From Lampris incognitus (taxonomy: Eukaryota > Chordata > Actinopteri > Lampriformes > Lampridae), in NCBI RefSeq assembly GCF_029633865.1, contig NC_079211.1:9792109-9856108 (forward strand): 64,000 bases of DNA. Direction: 5' to 3'. The notes below the pieces were generated by a model, which saw only the letters and a list, made by a program, of their open reading frames with translations, had not been told where the DNA came from and searched no databases. Positions 35,561-47,500 of the stretch are shown one piece after another. Position 1 is the stretch's first letter. Each line of letters opens with the position of its first letter. The position numbers and the translations under genes are program-made.

Positions 35561-36621
35561 AGGCCTTTTTATTCATCAAAACAAATGGCATCATTCAGAG
35601 ATGACTGCGTAGCAACACCTGCTACGCAGTGGCTACGCAACACAACTCTTCGGGATCAGCACAGTGTCTCTAAACGCCACCATTCGACTCAAAGTTAGAC
35701 CTGTCCATCACAATGACTCCTCTCGCTCTCTCTCTAGTGTGTGGGGTTAATCAGAGACCAGGCCAGGTGAACCATTTTTCAGTTCAAACACAAAAAAAAA
35801 AAACTGCAGTTATAGATTCATGTGATGTTTCACCATCAGATACAGTGCACTATTCAGTCTAGAAGGCTGTTATCTAGGCAGCTTTCGGACGACACATCTA
35901 AAAGATAAACAAAAAATAAAAAACTTAAGTTGATACCAACAGGGGGTGGGGGCCCAAAAAGGATGTTCAAAATGTTCATGATTCACTTCTGCTGAATGTT
36001 TCATCTGACTGTCTCTCATGGGATGGTTGGTGGCTTGCTCAGTTTCAAAACCTTGCCAAAAGCAGAGCTCGGCCCCCACTTGGCCCCAAAGACACAACCG
36101 TAGTACAGAAAGACTAATCTCAATTTAAAGTGAAAACCTAGTAACTTGTATTCACCCTATGAGAAAAGGTTAAAGGTCACTGACATTGAAATAAAGACCA
36201 CCCATACCCTGCCGGCTGCTTCTGCACTCAGCATCTTGTTTGAAGGTGATCGGCCATTTGTGGTCACAGGAAAGCATGACAGCAACAGACAAAACACCTC
36301 TAATCGCTCCGATCTTAAACAAAATCTAATTTTTCTTGTCACTACTAACATGATTTTAAAGTTCTTGTGTCTCTTCCGCCCACAGCATGGAGATATCATC
36401 TGTTTGTTATGTGACCGCCCATGCTCATTCACCACACAGCTTGCTAGTCAAATGTGGATCTGAATGATGAGTATGTAGCCTTTCGAAATATGACTAGAAA
36501 CCTGTTTGACAGCTACACCCTTAAATCCCCCAAATGTTTTTTTTTCTTTTTCTTTATTTCATCAGCCAACTACAGCTCCTCTCCCGAATGGTGGTTGGTC
36601 ACCTGTTAAAACGACCTACTG

Positions 36622-36933
36622 CACTGCAAAAAATTAAATCTTATCAAGTGCAAATATCTTGTATTTGGTACAATAAGTCCCATATTTTGCTTATTTCCAG
36701 TTTTTTCTTGATTTTCGTCAATTTAATCTTGTTTTAAACAAATGTTAATCTTGTTTTCTTAAAACAAGATCAAATTGACCACAATCAGGGGAAAAAAACC
36801 AAAAACAAAACTTGAAATAAGCAAAATTATCTGCCAGTGGAATAAGATAATTCAAGGTAATTCTACATAATATTGGACTTACTGTACTAAATACGAGATA
36901 TTTTCACTTTTTAAGATTTCATTTTTTGCAGTG
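36622..36933. mobile_element. MITE with CACTGCAAAAAAT ends
   Basis: 312 bp with inverted ends: CACTGCAAAAAATTAAATCT on the left and the reverse complement of CACTGCAAAAAATGAAATCT on the right. Internal halves mirror each other. No clear target duplication was found. Confidence 0.75.
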
Positions 36934-37753
36934 TGGAGCAGGCGAACTTGCCAACCACAAACAAACAGTTAGCAGCCAGCGGGTGGCGGTAGAGTCCCAA
37001 CTCCACGTGTTCACTATGCTTGCCTGTTACCGTAACACGTGCCAACTCTTTAGATGTGGGTGCTTAGAGGTGGTGTAATGGAGGGGGTGGGCATAATACA
37101 TTGGTGTCTATGCTACCACCCAGCCAACTCATTACCCTGACAGGAAGAGCATCAAGTTGGTGACATGACAGCTAGATTTCGTTTTTTAGTTTAAAATCGT
37201 GGGCTGGTGCTGAGCAACAACGGAGGTCTGACAAACATGAACTTTCACCCAGAAGCCCGCTAGCGTTAACCATCAATCACCTTCCACCACTGGACTGACT
37301 GTCTGTGGCTGTCTCCCTCCCGGTACAACCAGAAAATACTCAACATTCCTACACAAATTGTTTGTCACATACATAACCCTACGAAGTACATCATGAGAAG
37401 AAAATACAGCATCAATAGAATTTTAGAAAGTTAGAAAACAAACAAAAACTCCTTGTACACAGTATTAAAAAAAAAAGTCAAAAACCTGGCTCTCGTGGAC
37501 CATGTAAAGCAGTGTACGAATCTTGACCTCTGACCCCTTTCCATCATGGCATCACAGCATTAAATAGCAGAACAAAAACACGGACGAGACTCAAATCTGC
37601 ACACCCGTTAAGAGCAGCGTCTACAACAACAAGAACACCGATTTTTTTGGAATGAAACTTCAGTATCCATGCTACATGTAGCTATCCCCTCTCTCTCTGA
37701 CTCTGAAATAGAAGAAGGGAGAGAGAAAGAGGCAAATAATGAGACTGAGAAAG

Positions 37754-37754
<1 letters not shown>

Positions 37755-37822
<68 letters not shown>
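37755..37822. repeat. (GA)n microsatellite
   Basis: About 68 bases of GA repeat with one GGGAGA interruption, in the probable CANX 3' UTR. Confidence 0.96.
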
Positions 37823-37823
<1 letters not shown>

Positions 37824-38492
37824 AAGAGGATGAAGGATGTGGCTAAAGCTACAAGCTGTAGTGTTGGCCTTCAGCTGTTTTGTTTTTGTCTTTTTTTTTA
37901 CCAGGGAGCTGAGCGACTGCTAGCGCTCTGTAGCCGACAGCTGGTCAGGATTGCTAGCGAGGTGGTTGGTCAGGTTCGGGTTGTTACAGGCGAGCTCTGG
38001 GTGGGTATGGAGCAGATGGTGGGCAGTTCGGGATGGGGGTTGGGGTGGGGTGGGGAGGGCAAAACGGTACCATGGGTTTGAGTCTGCTCACAGGCTACGG
38101 AATGATGCGGGAAGTACGTCTTTTGAGAAAGCCCTTTAACTTTGCCAACTCATTCTTCTTCATACTGGAATCATCATTATCATCATCATCATCATCACCA
38201 GTCTTTCTTTCATGTTGGTCTGACGAGACTTTCACTGCTTCCATGGCTCCATGGAGGGTGGTTGCCTTTCGGGGAGGTGAGGAGGATGACAGGGATGGGG
38301 AGAGGTGTAGAGCTTGGAGCTCAGGAGGAGTGAGTGGTGGTGGAAGTTGAGGGTTGTTGAGGAGAGGTTAGGTTAGTTTAGGAGAAAGGCTTAGGGGCGG
38401 GGGTTGAGATCAAGACTGTCGGTTTTGGGTGCGGGGTTTAGGGCAGGGTTGAGTTCAGGACTTGTTGCAGACACCTGGAGTCCAGAGCCTCG

Positions 38493-38552
38493 TCAGTCCT
38501 TCCTGACTCTCCTGTTTCTGGGAGATCTCCTCAGGATGTCGTCATCTAGCTT
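38493..38552 (-). CDS. CANX: CANX coding exon 14 with stop
   Basis: 60 bp, acceptor TGTTTAG|AAGCTA. Encodes [19 protein letters not shown] and TGA, aligning with human EDEILNRSPRNRKPRRE. It contains the basic ER-retention end and the SP phosphosite. Confidence 0.94.
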   Translation of the reverse strand, partial: KLDDDILRRSPRNRRVRKD

Positions 38553-41500
38553 CTAAACAATGAAACAGAGGAATACAACAGCTTACTCCCAATCATCCGT
38601 TCAGAGCCCTGGATCATACTGCACATCATCCTCAAAAAGCCTTCTCCCATTTACATGCAGGTCAACAGTGAGCTCCACAGTAAGTAGTATTACACGGTCG
38701 CACACATCAGACAGACCAATCCAATAAAAAGATACGATATCAGTTTAGCCGAGCCTACAACATATGCATGAAATACACAACTAGAAAGCCTTGAAAAAAC
38801 TACAAAGCAAAATGTACTTTGCTTGTATGAGGTCTGTGCTGGGTTTGGAAAACATCTGATGACTTTAAAAGAAGCAGTATGCTTGCTGTATGAGCCCATA
38901 TTCATTCAACCCCTGCCGACATAAAAAAAAATAAATGTTTGTAAAACTGTCCACAATTCATGTCAACATGGTTGAGGTTGTTTTTCTTTCACTAATCAGT
39001 TTAAGATTTTTACAATACTGCTCATTCTCCTGTGACAGTGCTAGCTACAACTGTGAGTGACAGCCTGTTTATTCTGTGGAGTCCAGTACTTTTCACCGGG
39101 AACGCCGCTGATGTGAGCCACGGTTTCAGAGAAGCACTGGTATTTGACGCTCCGCCCTGGGTTAGACAAGGAAATTAATAACCCCCCTCACCTCTTCCGC
39201 CGTCATTTCCTTCTCTTCTTCCTTTTCTGCTTCCTCTCCCTCATTCGCTGCAGGGCTGTCCTCTCCATCACTCTTCTCTGCAGCTAAAAAACAAAGTTTA
39301 AACCGATTAAGGTGACGGGATACGGAGGCAAATACTTACACACAATCTTTAACGCACATGAAAACCGTACTAATAAAAGTGTAACAGTTTGGTGCAGGGA
39401 GCAGGTTATTAATTCAGATACCTCCCATTACAAAGGCATAAAAACAGGAGGAAAGTGGATTGATTAAAAAAAAAAAAAAAAACAGGAGGTCAGACCTGGA
39501 CTACTCTTCTCCTCCTCCGGAGCCTTCTTCTCCTCCTCCTCCTCTTCCTCCTCCTGCTGCTCCTGCTGCTTCTCCTCTTCCTCCTCCTCCTCCTCCTCCT
39601 TCACGTCTGGCTGAGGTTCATCTGTCTTTTTGTACTCTGCTGCTGTCGTGGCTGGAGCCTTCTTCTGTTGAACACAGAGATTTCCTCCGGTTAAGATTCA
39701 CCCAGAGAAATAACATTCCTATGAATACATCCATGTGGTCCACAGGAGACCTTCTTTAGGGAAACCGAATGAGCGCCGGAGGCAAGCACTTGATTAGCAT
39801 TGTGCAAAAAAAAACACAGATGCTGAGCTGTGGGGCCGTCCAAATAAAAACATTCCTCCACACTCCCTATATTGAGACTATGATCGTCCACAGATGTCAC
39901 GTCAAGCAGACAGGGTTTTTCTGTTGTCTACACTATGAACAGATTCATTTTCATTCATTTCTTTGTGTTTCTCCTTTCTGCTCTGATAAAGTAGGCCTAG
40001 CTTTCATTTCCTCCCTTGTCCCGCCTCTCATTCATCCTCATCGGTTGGTTAACACTCCTGCCTAAAACAACCATGGGCGGTCAAAATGACCGCTGGTTTT
40101 TAAACTCTATATTCTGTCAAGATTAATACCCCAACTGCGATACTAATGCATTGCATATGTTCGTGTGTCTGTTAAGAAACGACTGACACCAAAATTAACA
40201 TTTGAACAAATTTAATACTATTTTTAAACAATTTAAAATGGCCGCCATCCAACGCTTGTAAATCCTGCAACACCTCGGTGGTAGTCATGGTGCGTCTGAA
40301 ATGGCGTCTGTAACCAGACATGTTGGAAATAATCACAAATCAAGTCGCACTGGAGAACCGCTAGTGTGCTTCAGAGCAATGAACTTTGCGAAGGAAATGA
40401 CGCGACCAACACGTCATAAATAGTGACATGACGCACAAATTACAAGTGGACATTTTGACTGCTCATGGTCGTTTTAGGTAGAGCTTATCATAATTTTTGT
40501 GTGTGTGTGTGTGCATTTGATCTAAAACTAATTTTAATGCAAATATATGCCATTTTAGGAATATTCGGGGGGGCGGCAGGTCTGTATCTTATTTCACAAA
40601 GTTATTAAACTTTGAAAATCCAAAACGGACATAATGGCCGTCTTGGTCGTTCTCATGTTAAACTAGAAGAGATATTGAAGTTGAAGTGCTGTATGTTTTG
40701 CACAAGTTGAAATTGTCATTAAAATTCATGCTCAGAGTACGACCCATCACAAGAACACAGCTATCGCTTCATTAAAGGTCTCTGGTGGGCACTGAGCCTG
40801 AGACCACCTTTAATACAAAGAGGGCCTAATCACATTTTTTAACCAACTTGTCATTGTAGGAGGAGATATTTAACAGTTTGACCTCTGTGAGTTTAGCATT
40901 TACTGAGCTGCAGAGAGCTCTGGAGAGGACACAAAGCTGGCCGACCTGCTAACCCAACAGCAAACTGAGAAAATACCAGACACACAGGTCAACCTGCTGA
41001 TAAACATGGAAGATCTGATTCAAGATCTGTTTTCTGAATTGGGGGGAAAATGCTGTCACATGGAGACCTGGTATCTCCAGTGTGAGGGTTTCTCCTGCTG
41101 CTAAGCTGGTCTCATGGCAGACCAAACACAGGAGGCGCTCTTTCTGAAGAGAATTTCCTCAGCAGTGAAGAAGTTAGAGGTAAAACTTACAGCAGTATTT
41201 CCCAACTCAATCCTCAAGGACCCCCTATCCTGCAGATTTTCATTGTAACCCTGCATAGGTAGCCCAGCTTATACTTACTCAACCAACCATCTCATAGCAC
41301 TTAATTATGCAAGGTGTGCAACATCTGACATTAATTGGTTGAATAACCACAAATAGGCAGCTATTCAGGGTTGCAAAGAAAATCTGCTGGACAGGGGGGT
41401 CCTTGAAAACTGGGTTGGGAAACACTGACTTACAGGATTGCCAACATGAGTTCAGTGTCTAACGGTTCCTCTAAAGTGGCGGACACATGCAACACAAATG

Positions 41501-44500
41501 TAAAAAAAAAAAAAAAAAATGAAAAAAAATTATCTGAGAAGTCAAGATGATTACTCAGCTTCCTGGTTGCCAAAAGACCTGACAAATCAAGGACTGCGTT
41601 GCTTTTGAGACTCCTCAGCAGTTTGAACACTTTTGTGGACAACCATCAATCAATGAACCCCTGGACCAGGGTTACTGTTCTGTAGGTGACCATGACCTCT
41701 GACCTTCCTGTGAAAGAATTTCCCGACGGCTATCAACTTTCTTTTTTTTTTCTTTCCATGACATCATTCATTTGAGCAACACAACGTAGGGAAATACAAG
41801 GTTTCCAGAGGACAGCATTGTTAAAGTCAACTGGTTCATGGGGTCGAAGGTCACTGGTCGAGGGTCAGCATCTATTTTTTTTTTTTTTTACCTGTGCTGT
41901 CGGCAGCCTTGGCATACAACACAGGGAGTTCGTATGCCAATGTGTCCTAGAAAGACTTACTATAGTGCCTCCAGACAGCAGACCATAGCAGACCGACCAC
42001 AGGCCCCGCAGTCATGCAGACACCCCATGACTATGGCAATAGCCAGAGCCCAAAGCATTGCCAACAACAGAGGACCGCCGAGCCAACAGGGGGGCAAGGA
42101 ACCCGCAGAGCAACAGCCCCTCATGCCCCCGAGGAGTACAAGTCAGTCCCCAAAGGCAGAGGCTGGGCCTGCACCCTGACGCGCACCCCCATCACCAACC
42201 CCCAGGCCCAGACACAGGGCGCATCCGCTGGCACGGGACCTGAGCCGTGGACAGCAAGCACAGACCTCTGGCCTAGAGCTGGTCCCCATGACTAACCCGA
42301 CGCATCACCGGGACCGCCCCATGCCCATCCACACCCAATGTAAAGGCGAGGCCTGTTGTGCCGCCACCACGTAGACACACACTCCCGCCCACCCCGCACG
42401 CACTGAGCACACACCCATGTCACCCGGCCGACGTCACCCAACAGCTGATGATGACCCCCCCCTCCCCCACCGGGGCGGACAGGGTCCCGCCAGCATCTGC
42501 ACAAAGCCAGACATGCGGCCCCTGTCCTGCCCTGGTAGTGTGTGTTGTTTGGAGTATGTTTTGTGTGAATGTGTGTGTATACTAAGCTAGTGTGTTTGGG
42601 ATTAAAATTACAGGATATTGTCGTGGTGCACGCCGGGGTAGGAGCATCGCGGGCAACATGTCAACCATCCACCTCACCTCCACCCAATGGCTCGCACCTC
42701 ATCCGTCCCGCAAACCCTGGCCCTATCGTTAAGTGTGTGTGCTGCGTATGTGTCCCAGAACTGGGAGAAGGGCGAGACGCAGCAAGACTGATGCGTGAGT
42801 GCCGACGCCCCCGGGCCCAGCCTGGGAGCAGGAGCCAACCCCCCCCATAAGCCCGGGATACCCCCCGCAGCCAGAGCACTGGCACCCAGGATAACGTCCA
42901 TAGCCACAGAACACCCATCCAACCCTAGGGACCTGGCGCAGCCCGGAAGCCCCCAACCTGCCCGAGACCCAAAACATCGACCCGGATCAGAAAAACCTAT
43001 GTGTGTCAATGGATGGTGCCAAGACACTGACAAAAGTAGCCCACATGTCATTAAATCAATCCACTTCCTTTTTGGATGATGCCACAAGTCTTCCCATTGA
43101 GATATATTCTGTTCACAGGTGTAACCACTGGAACGTGGCGAGATTCTTTCTCCAACTCCAATTCCACAAAAGTTGGAACAATACGGAAAATGGTAATAAA
43201 AACGAGAAGGAGTGATTTGTGAATTCTGTTCACCCTGTACTATACTGAAAACGCTACAACAACACATTTGATGCTTCATCTTGGGAATAAAAAAAAAAAA
43301 AATTGCCAACACTTTCTATCAAGCTTGCATCTGTAACGCCCTATAAGCATCTATAACGCCCTATAAGTGTAGCTATAAGTCATTGTAAGATTTATTATAA
43401 CCATGTGTACGCCCTCACAACACCTCATAACCACCTTTATGATACATGGTGTCAATTTAAAACGGATCTATGCATTATAAATATGTCATCATTAGCCTGT
43501 TTATCTGTCAAATGTCATAATGCATCACAGCCAACTTCTTTGGCTGAGATGCATAATGAGACTTCAGTGCTATTTCACAGTCTTCAGCCATAGCCGTTAG
43601 TCATTGTAATACACATTATAGGAAAGTATGTGCGTTATAGATGCAATAGATGCTTACAGGGCGTTAAAGATGCTTATAGGGCGTTATAGATGCTTATAGG
43701 TGCAAGCTTCATAGAAAGTGTCACCAAATTTATTTTTTTAAATGTACACTAATTTCAGACCTGAAATCAGACATTCCAAAAGAAGCTGGGACAGTCAAGC
43801 TTTTGCTGCTGTGTAACATCACCACTTCTATCAAGCATCTGGGCACTAAGACACCAGCTGGTTAAGTTTAGCAAGCGGAATTTCCCCCCCATTTCATCCA
43901 TTATGCAGGTCTTCAGCTGTGTCATTGCACGGGGGCTTCGTTGCCGTATTTTGCACCCCATAACGTGCCACACATCCTCAACTGGACACAGTTCAGGACC
44001 GCAGGCAGGCCAATCTAGCACCCGCACTCTGCTTACACAGCCATGCACTTGTAACCCGGGCAGTATGTGGTTTGGCGTTGTCCTGCTAGGAAATGCAGGG
44101 ATGTCACTGGAAAAGACGGAGTCTGGACAGCAGCATATGTTGCTCCAAAATGTGTACACATCTTTCTGTATTAATGATGCCCTCACAGATGTGCAAGTTG
44201 CCCATGCCATGGGCACTAACACACCCTGATAGCATGACAGATGCTGGCTTTCGGACCTGTCGCTGATAACAGCTTGGATGGTCCATTTCCTCTTTGGCCC
44301 AGAGAACATGATGGTTAGTTTTTTCCAAAAACCATCTGAAATGTTGACTTGACGGACCACCAAACATGACTCCATCGTGCTACTTTCCAAGTCAGATGAG
44401 ACGGGGCCCAGGGAAGTCAGCGGTGCTTCTGGACAGTGTTGACGTATGGCTTCTGCTCTGCATGGTAAAGCCATTAACTTTCATCTGTGGACGCAGCGGC

Positions 44501-47500
44501 GAATGACGTTGACTGACAAAGGCGTACCGAGTATTCCCGAGCCCATGTCCATCCATCTATCCATTATCTGAACCGCTTATCCTGCTCTCGGGGTTGCTGG
44601 AGCCTATCCCAGCAGTCACTGGGCGGCAGGCGTGGAGACACCCTGGACAGGCCGCCAGGCCATCACAGGGCCCCCCTCCCCACCCCCCACACATTCATAC
44701 CTAGGGACAATTTAGTATGGCCGATTCACCTGACCTACATGGCTTTCGACTGTGGGAGAAAACCGGAGCACCCGGAGGAAACCCACGCAGACACGGGGAG
44801 GACATGTAAACTCCACACAGAGGACGACCCAACAAGGTTGGACTACCCCGGGGCTCGAACCCAGGACCTTCTCGCTGTGAGGCAACCGCGCTAACCACTA
44901 TGCCACCATGCCGCCTCAAGCCCATGTCATGATATCCAAGTTCAAGTTCAACTTTACTGACAAGCGTATTAGAATACAATGAAGTTCTTGTGCTCTGGGT
45001 CTCTCTGCCTTCACAAAAGGGACACAAGGACAATGAACGCAAAAAGAGAACACTACAGACCTACATAGACACAGTGAATTCATACATTATACACACAATA
45101 ACACAACAATGTAAGGTATTGATGGGTGTGTCAGCTGTTCAGCAGCCTGACTGCCTGGGAAAGAAACTATTACTGAGACGGGTGGTTTGTGATTTGATGC
45201 TCCGGTAACATTTTTAGATGGGAAGAGCGAGAACAGAACATGAGCGGGGTGGCTGGTGTCCTTACTGATGTTCTGGGCTTTCCTTTTGCAACGAGTGGTG
45301 TAAATATTATGAAGTTGTGGTAGTTCCATGCCAATTATTTTTTTTGTTATTACCCCCCCCCCCCAAAAAATTGTATCCGGCCAATTACCCCACTCTTCCT
45401 GGGCCGTACCGGTCGCTGTTCCACCCTCTCTGCCGAGCCGGGGAGGGCTGCAGACTACCACATGCCTCTTCCAATACGTGTGGAGTCGCCAGCCACTTCT
45501 TTTCACCTGACAGAGAGGAGTTTCGCCAGGGGGATGTAGTGCGTGGGAGGATCATGCTATTCCCCCCAGTACCCCCCCCCCCCAAATAGGTGCCCTGACC
45601 AACCAGAGGAGGCGTTAGTGCAGCAACCAGGACACATACCCACATCCGGCTTCCCACCCGCAGACACAGCCAATTGTATCTGTAGGAATGCCTGACCAAG
45701 CTGGAGGCAACACGGGACCATCCCACTGAGTTTTGCTGCTGTCTTTTCAGTCCTTTGAAGCAGTCTGCAGTCCTGGGCAGTCAGGTTGACAAACCACACT
45801 GTGATACAGCCTGTCAACACACTCTCTCCATGGTACTGCCATAAAAGTTCCTCATGCCTCAGAAACTAGTCTCTGCTGTGCCTTCTTGAGGATGCAGTTG
45901 GTGTTGAGAGACCATGTGAGGGTGTCTGTGATGTGTAAACTGAGAAATCTAAAACTGGCAACAATTTCAACAGATGACCCATTGATGGAAATAGGAATGT
46001 GATTTCCTCTCATCTTTCTGAAGTCAATGATTTCTTTTGTCTTACTGACAGAGAGAGAGGTTGTTATCATGGCACCATATGGTTAAATCTTCCACGTCCC
46101 TCCTATAGGCCCTCTCATCACTGTCACTTATTAGTCCAATCACTGTGGTGTCATCTGCGAATGTAATGACGCTGTTGTTGTCATCACGGACGCATGACGG
46201 TTTTATGACAGCGACGCCTGAGGGATCGGAGATCATGCACATTCAGAAGTGGCTTTCGGCCTTGCCCTTTAAACACAGAGATCTGACCAGATTCCTTAAA
46301 TGCTTTAATCATATTTTGCACTCTAGAGGGTGAAATGCCCCAAATCCTACCGATCTGTCTTTGGGGAACATTGTTCTCAAAGTTCTGGATTATTCACTGA
46401 CGTACCTGTTGGCAAATTGGTGAGCCTCGACCCGCCCTTCCTTTTTTGGAGGCTCCTTATACACTATAACATGACTGCCTCACCTGTTTAACATCACCTG
46501 TTTCACATCACCATATTATTTCAACTTGGCACATTGTTATTAGCCCGAAACTGCCGTTGTCCCCACTTTTTTGGAACGTGTTGCAGGCACCAATTTCAGA
46601 ATAAACGTATATCTTCACAAAACAATGCAGTCGATAAGGTAAAACATTGAATTCCTTGTCTTTATACTGTCTTTGTTTGAATACAAGTCAAATTAAATTT
46701 ACAGATCACTCCATTTTATTTTTATTGGCATTTTCCATACTGTCCCAACTTTACTGGAATTGGGGTTGGACTTTTCCAATTGAGTAGAACTGTTTTCTTG
46801 GCAAGTGTTAAGGCCATCAAAACAGGTTGCTGGAGTTTGGGGATGTTTTCACCGAGAGATCTCCGAGAAGACAAACCGATGGGCAAACTGGAATGCTGTG
46901 GCCCAGGAGAGAGGAGAGGGTCAGCATCGAAACTGGATCAAACCCAATCGGACCTTCCAAAATTGAGGAAACCGGCATACTAATACACCATTTGACCTTT
47001 AACCTCGGTTTCACAGGAGCGCTGGATCTGAAAGACTGTATGTTTGGTGTCTACACTACAGCACAGCCACAGCAGCCACAACTCCAGCCAACAGGACGAG
47101 GACAGAGCCAATAACTATTCTGGAAGTGGGAATCTCGGCTAACAGTCACCAGGCTGGAGCCTGGGAGGGGGTTTTGGCAGCTGGATCCTTTAAGCTTCTC
47201 CTGTTCGTCAGGCTCAACACACTGAGTTCTGTTTGCAAACCTTTGCGGACGTCCATAAATACCACTCGGTTGGGTCAACACTGCCATCTAGTGGTCTGAG
47301 TGTGCTTATGTGTGCGTGAACAAGAAAGGTTTTTATGGTTAATGTGACAAAGAGAGATGGTGATAGTTTTTATATCTGAATGCTGTGCACGGGTAACATT
47401 TACCATCTGGTGTGTAAACATATTTGTTTTAAGTAGAGCTGGGTAATTATGGACAATCTGGGATTTTGGCTGCCATAATATATATAACTTATAATTTCTA

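Larger units (their letters stand above)
35568..38492 (-). other. Probable CANX 3' UTR, end unresolved
   Basis: The sequence following the CANX stop has no exon features. Minus-strand AATAAA occurs at 36553-36558 and 35568-35573, which would give a 3' UTR of about 1.9 or 2.9 kb. A MITE (36622-36933) and a GA repeat lie within it. Confidence 0.4.
43152..46769 (-). mobile_element. Tc1-like transposon host of a nested insertion stack
   Basis: The outer ends are inverted repeats: CCAACTCCAATTCCACAAAA on the left and the reverse complement of CCAACCCCAATTCCAGTAAA on the right, similar for about 70 bases. The minus strand at 44474-43767 encodes decayed transposase, with [33 protein letters not shown] and [19 protein letters not shown]. 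The N-terminal part lies at 46520-46190. It is broken by a MITE, a SINE and a LINE. Confidence 0.82.

Noticed and set aside
42674-43312. 212-residue minus-strand frame
   Set aside because: Crosses the C-rich block and the left end of the Tc1-like element; composition artefact.
46827-47114. 95-residue plus-strand frame in CANX intron 11
   Set aside because: No domain, antisense to the host gene, next to transposon remains; cannot be supported as a gene.
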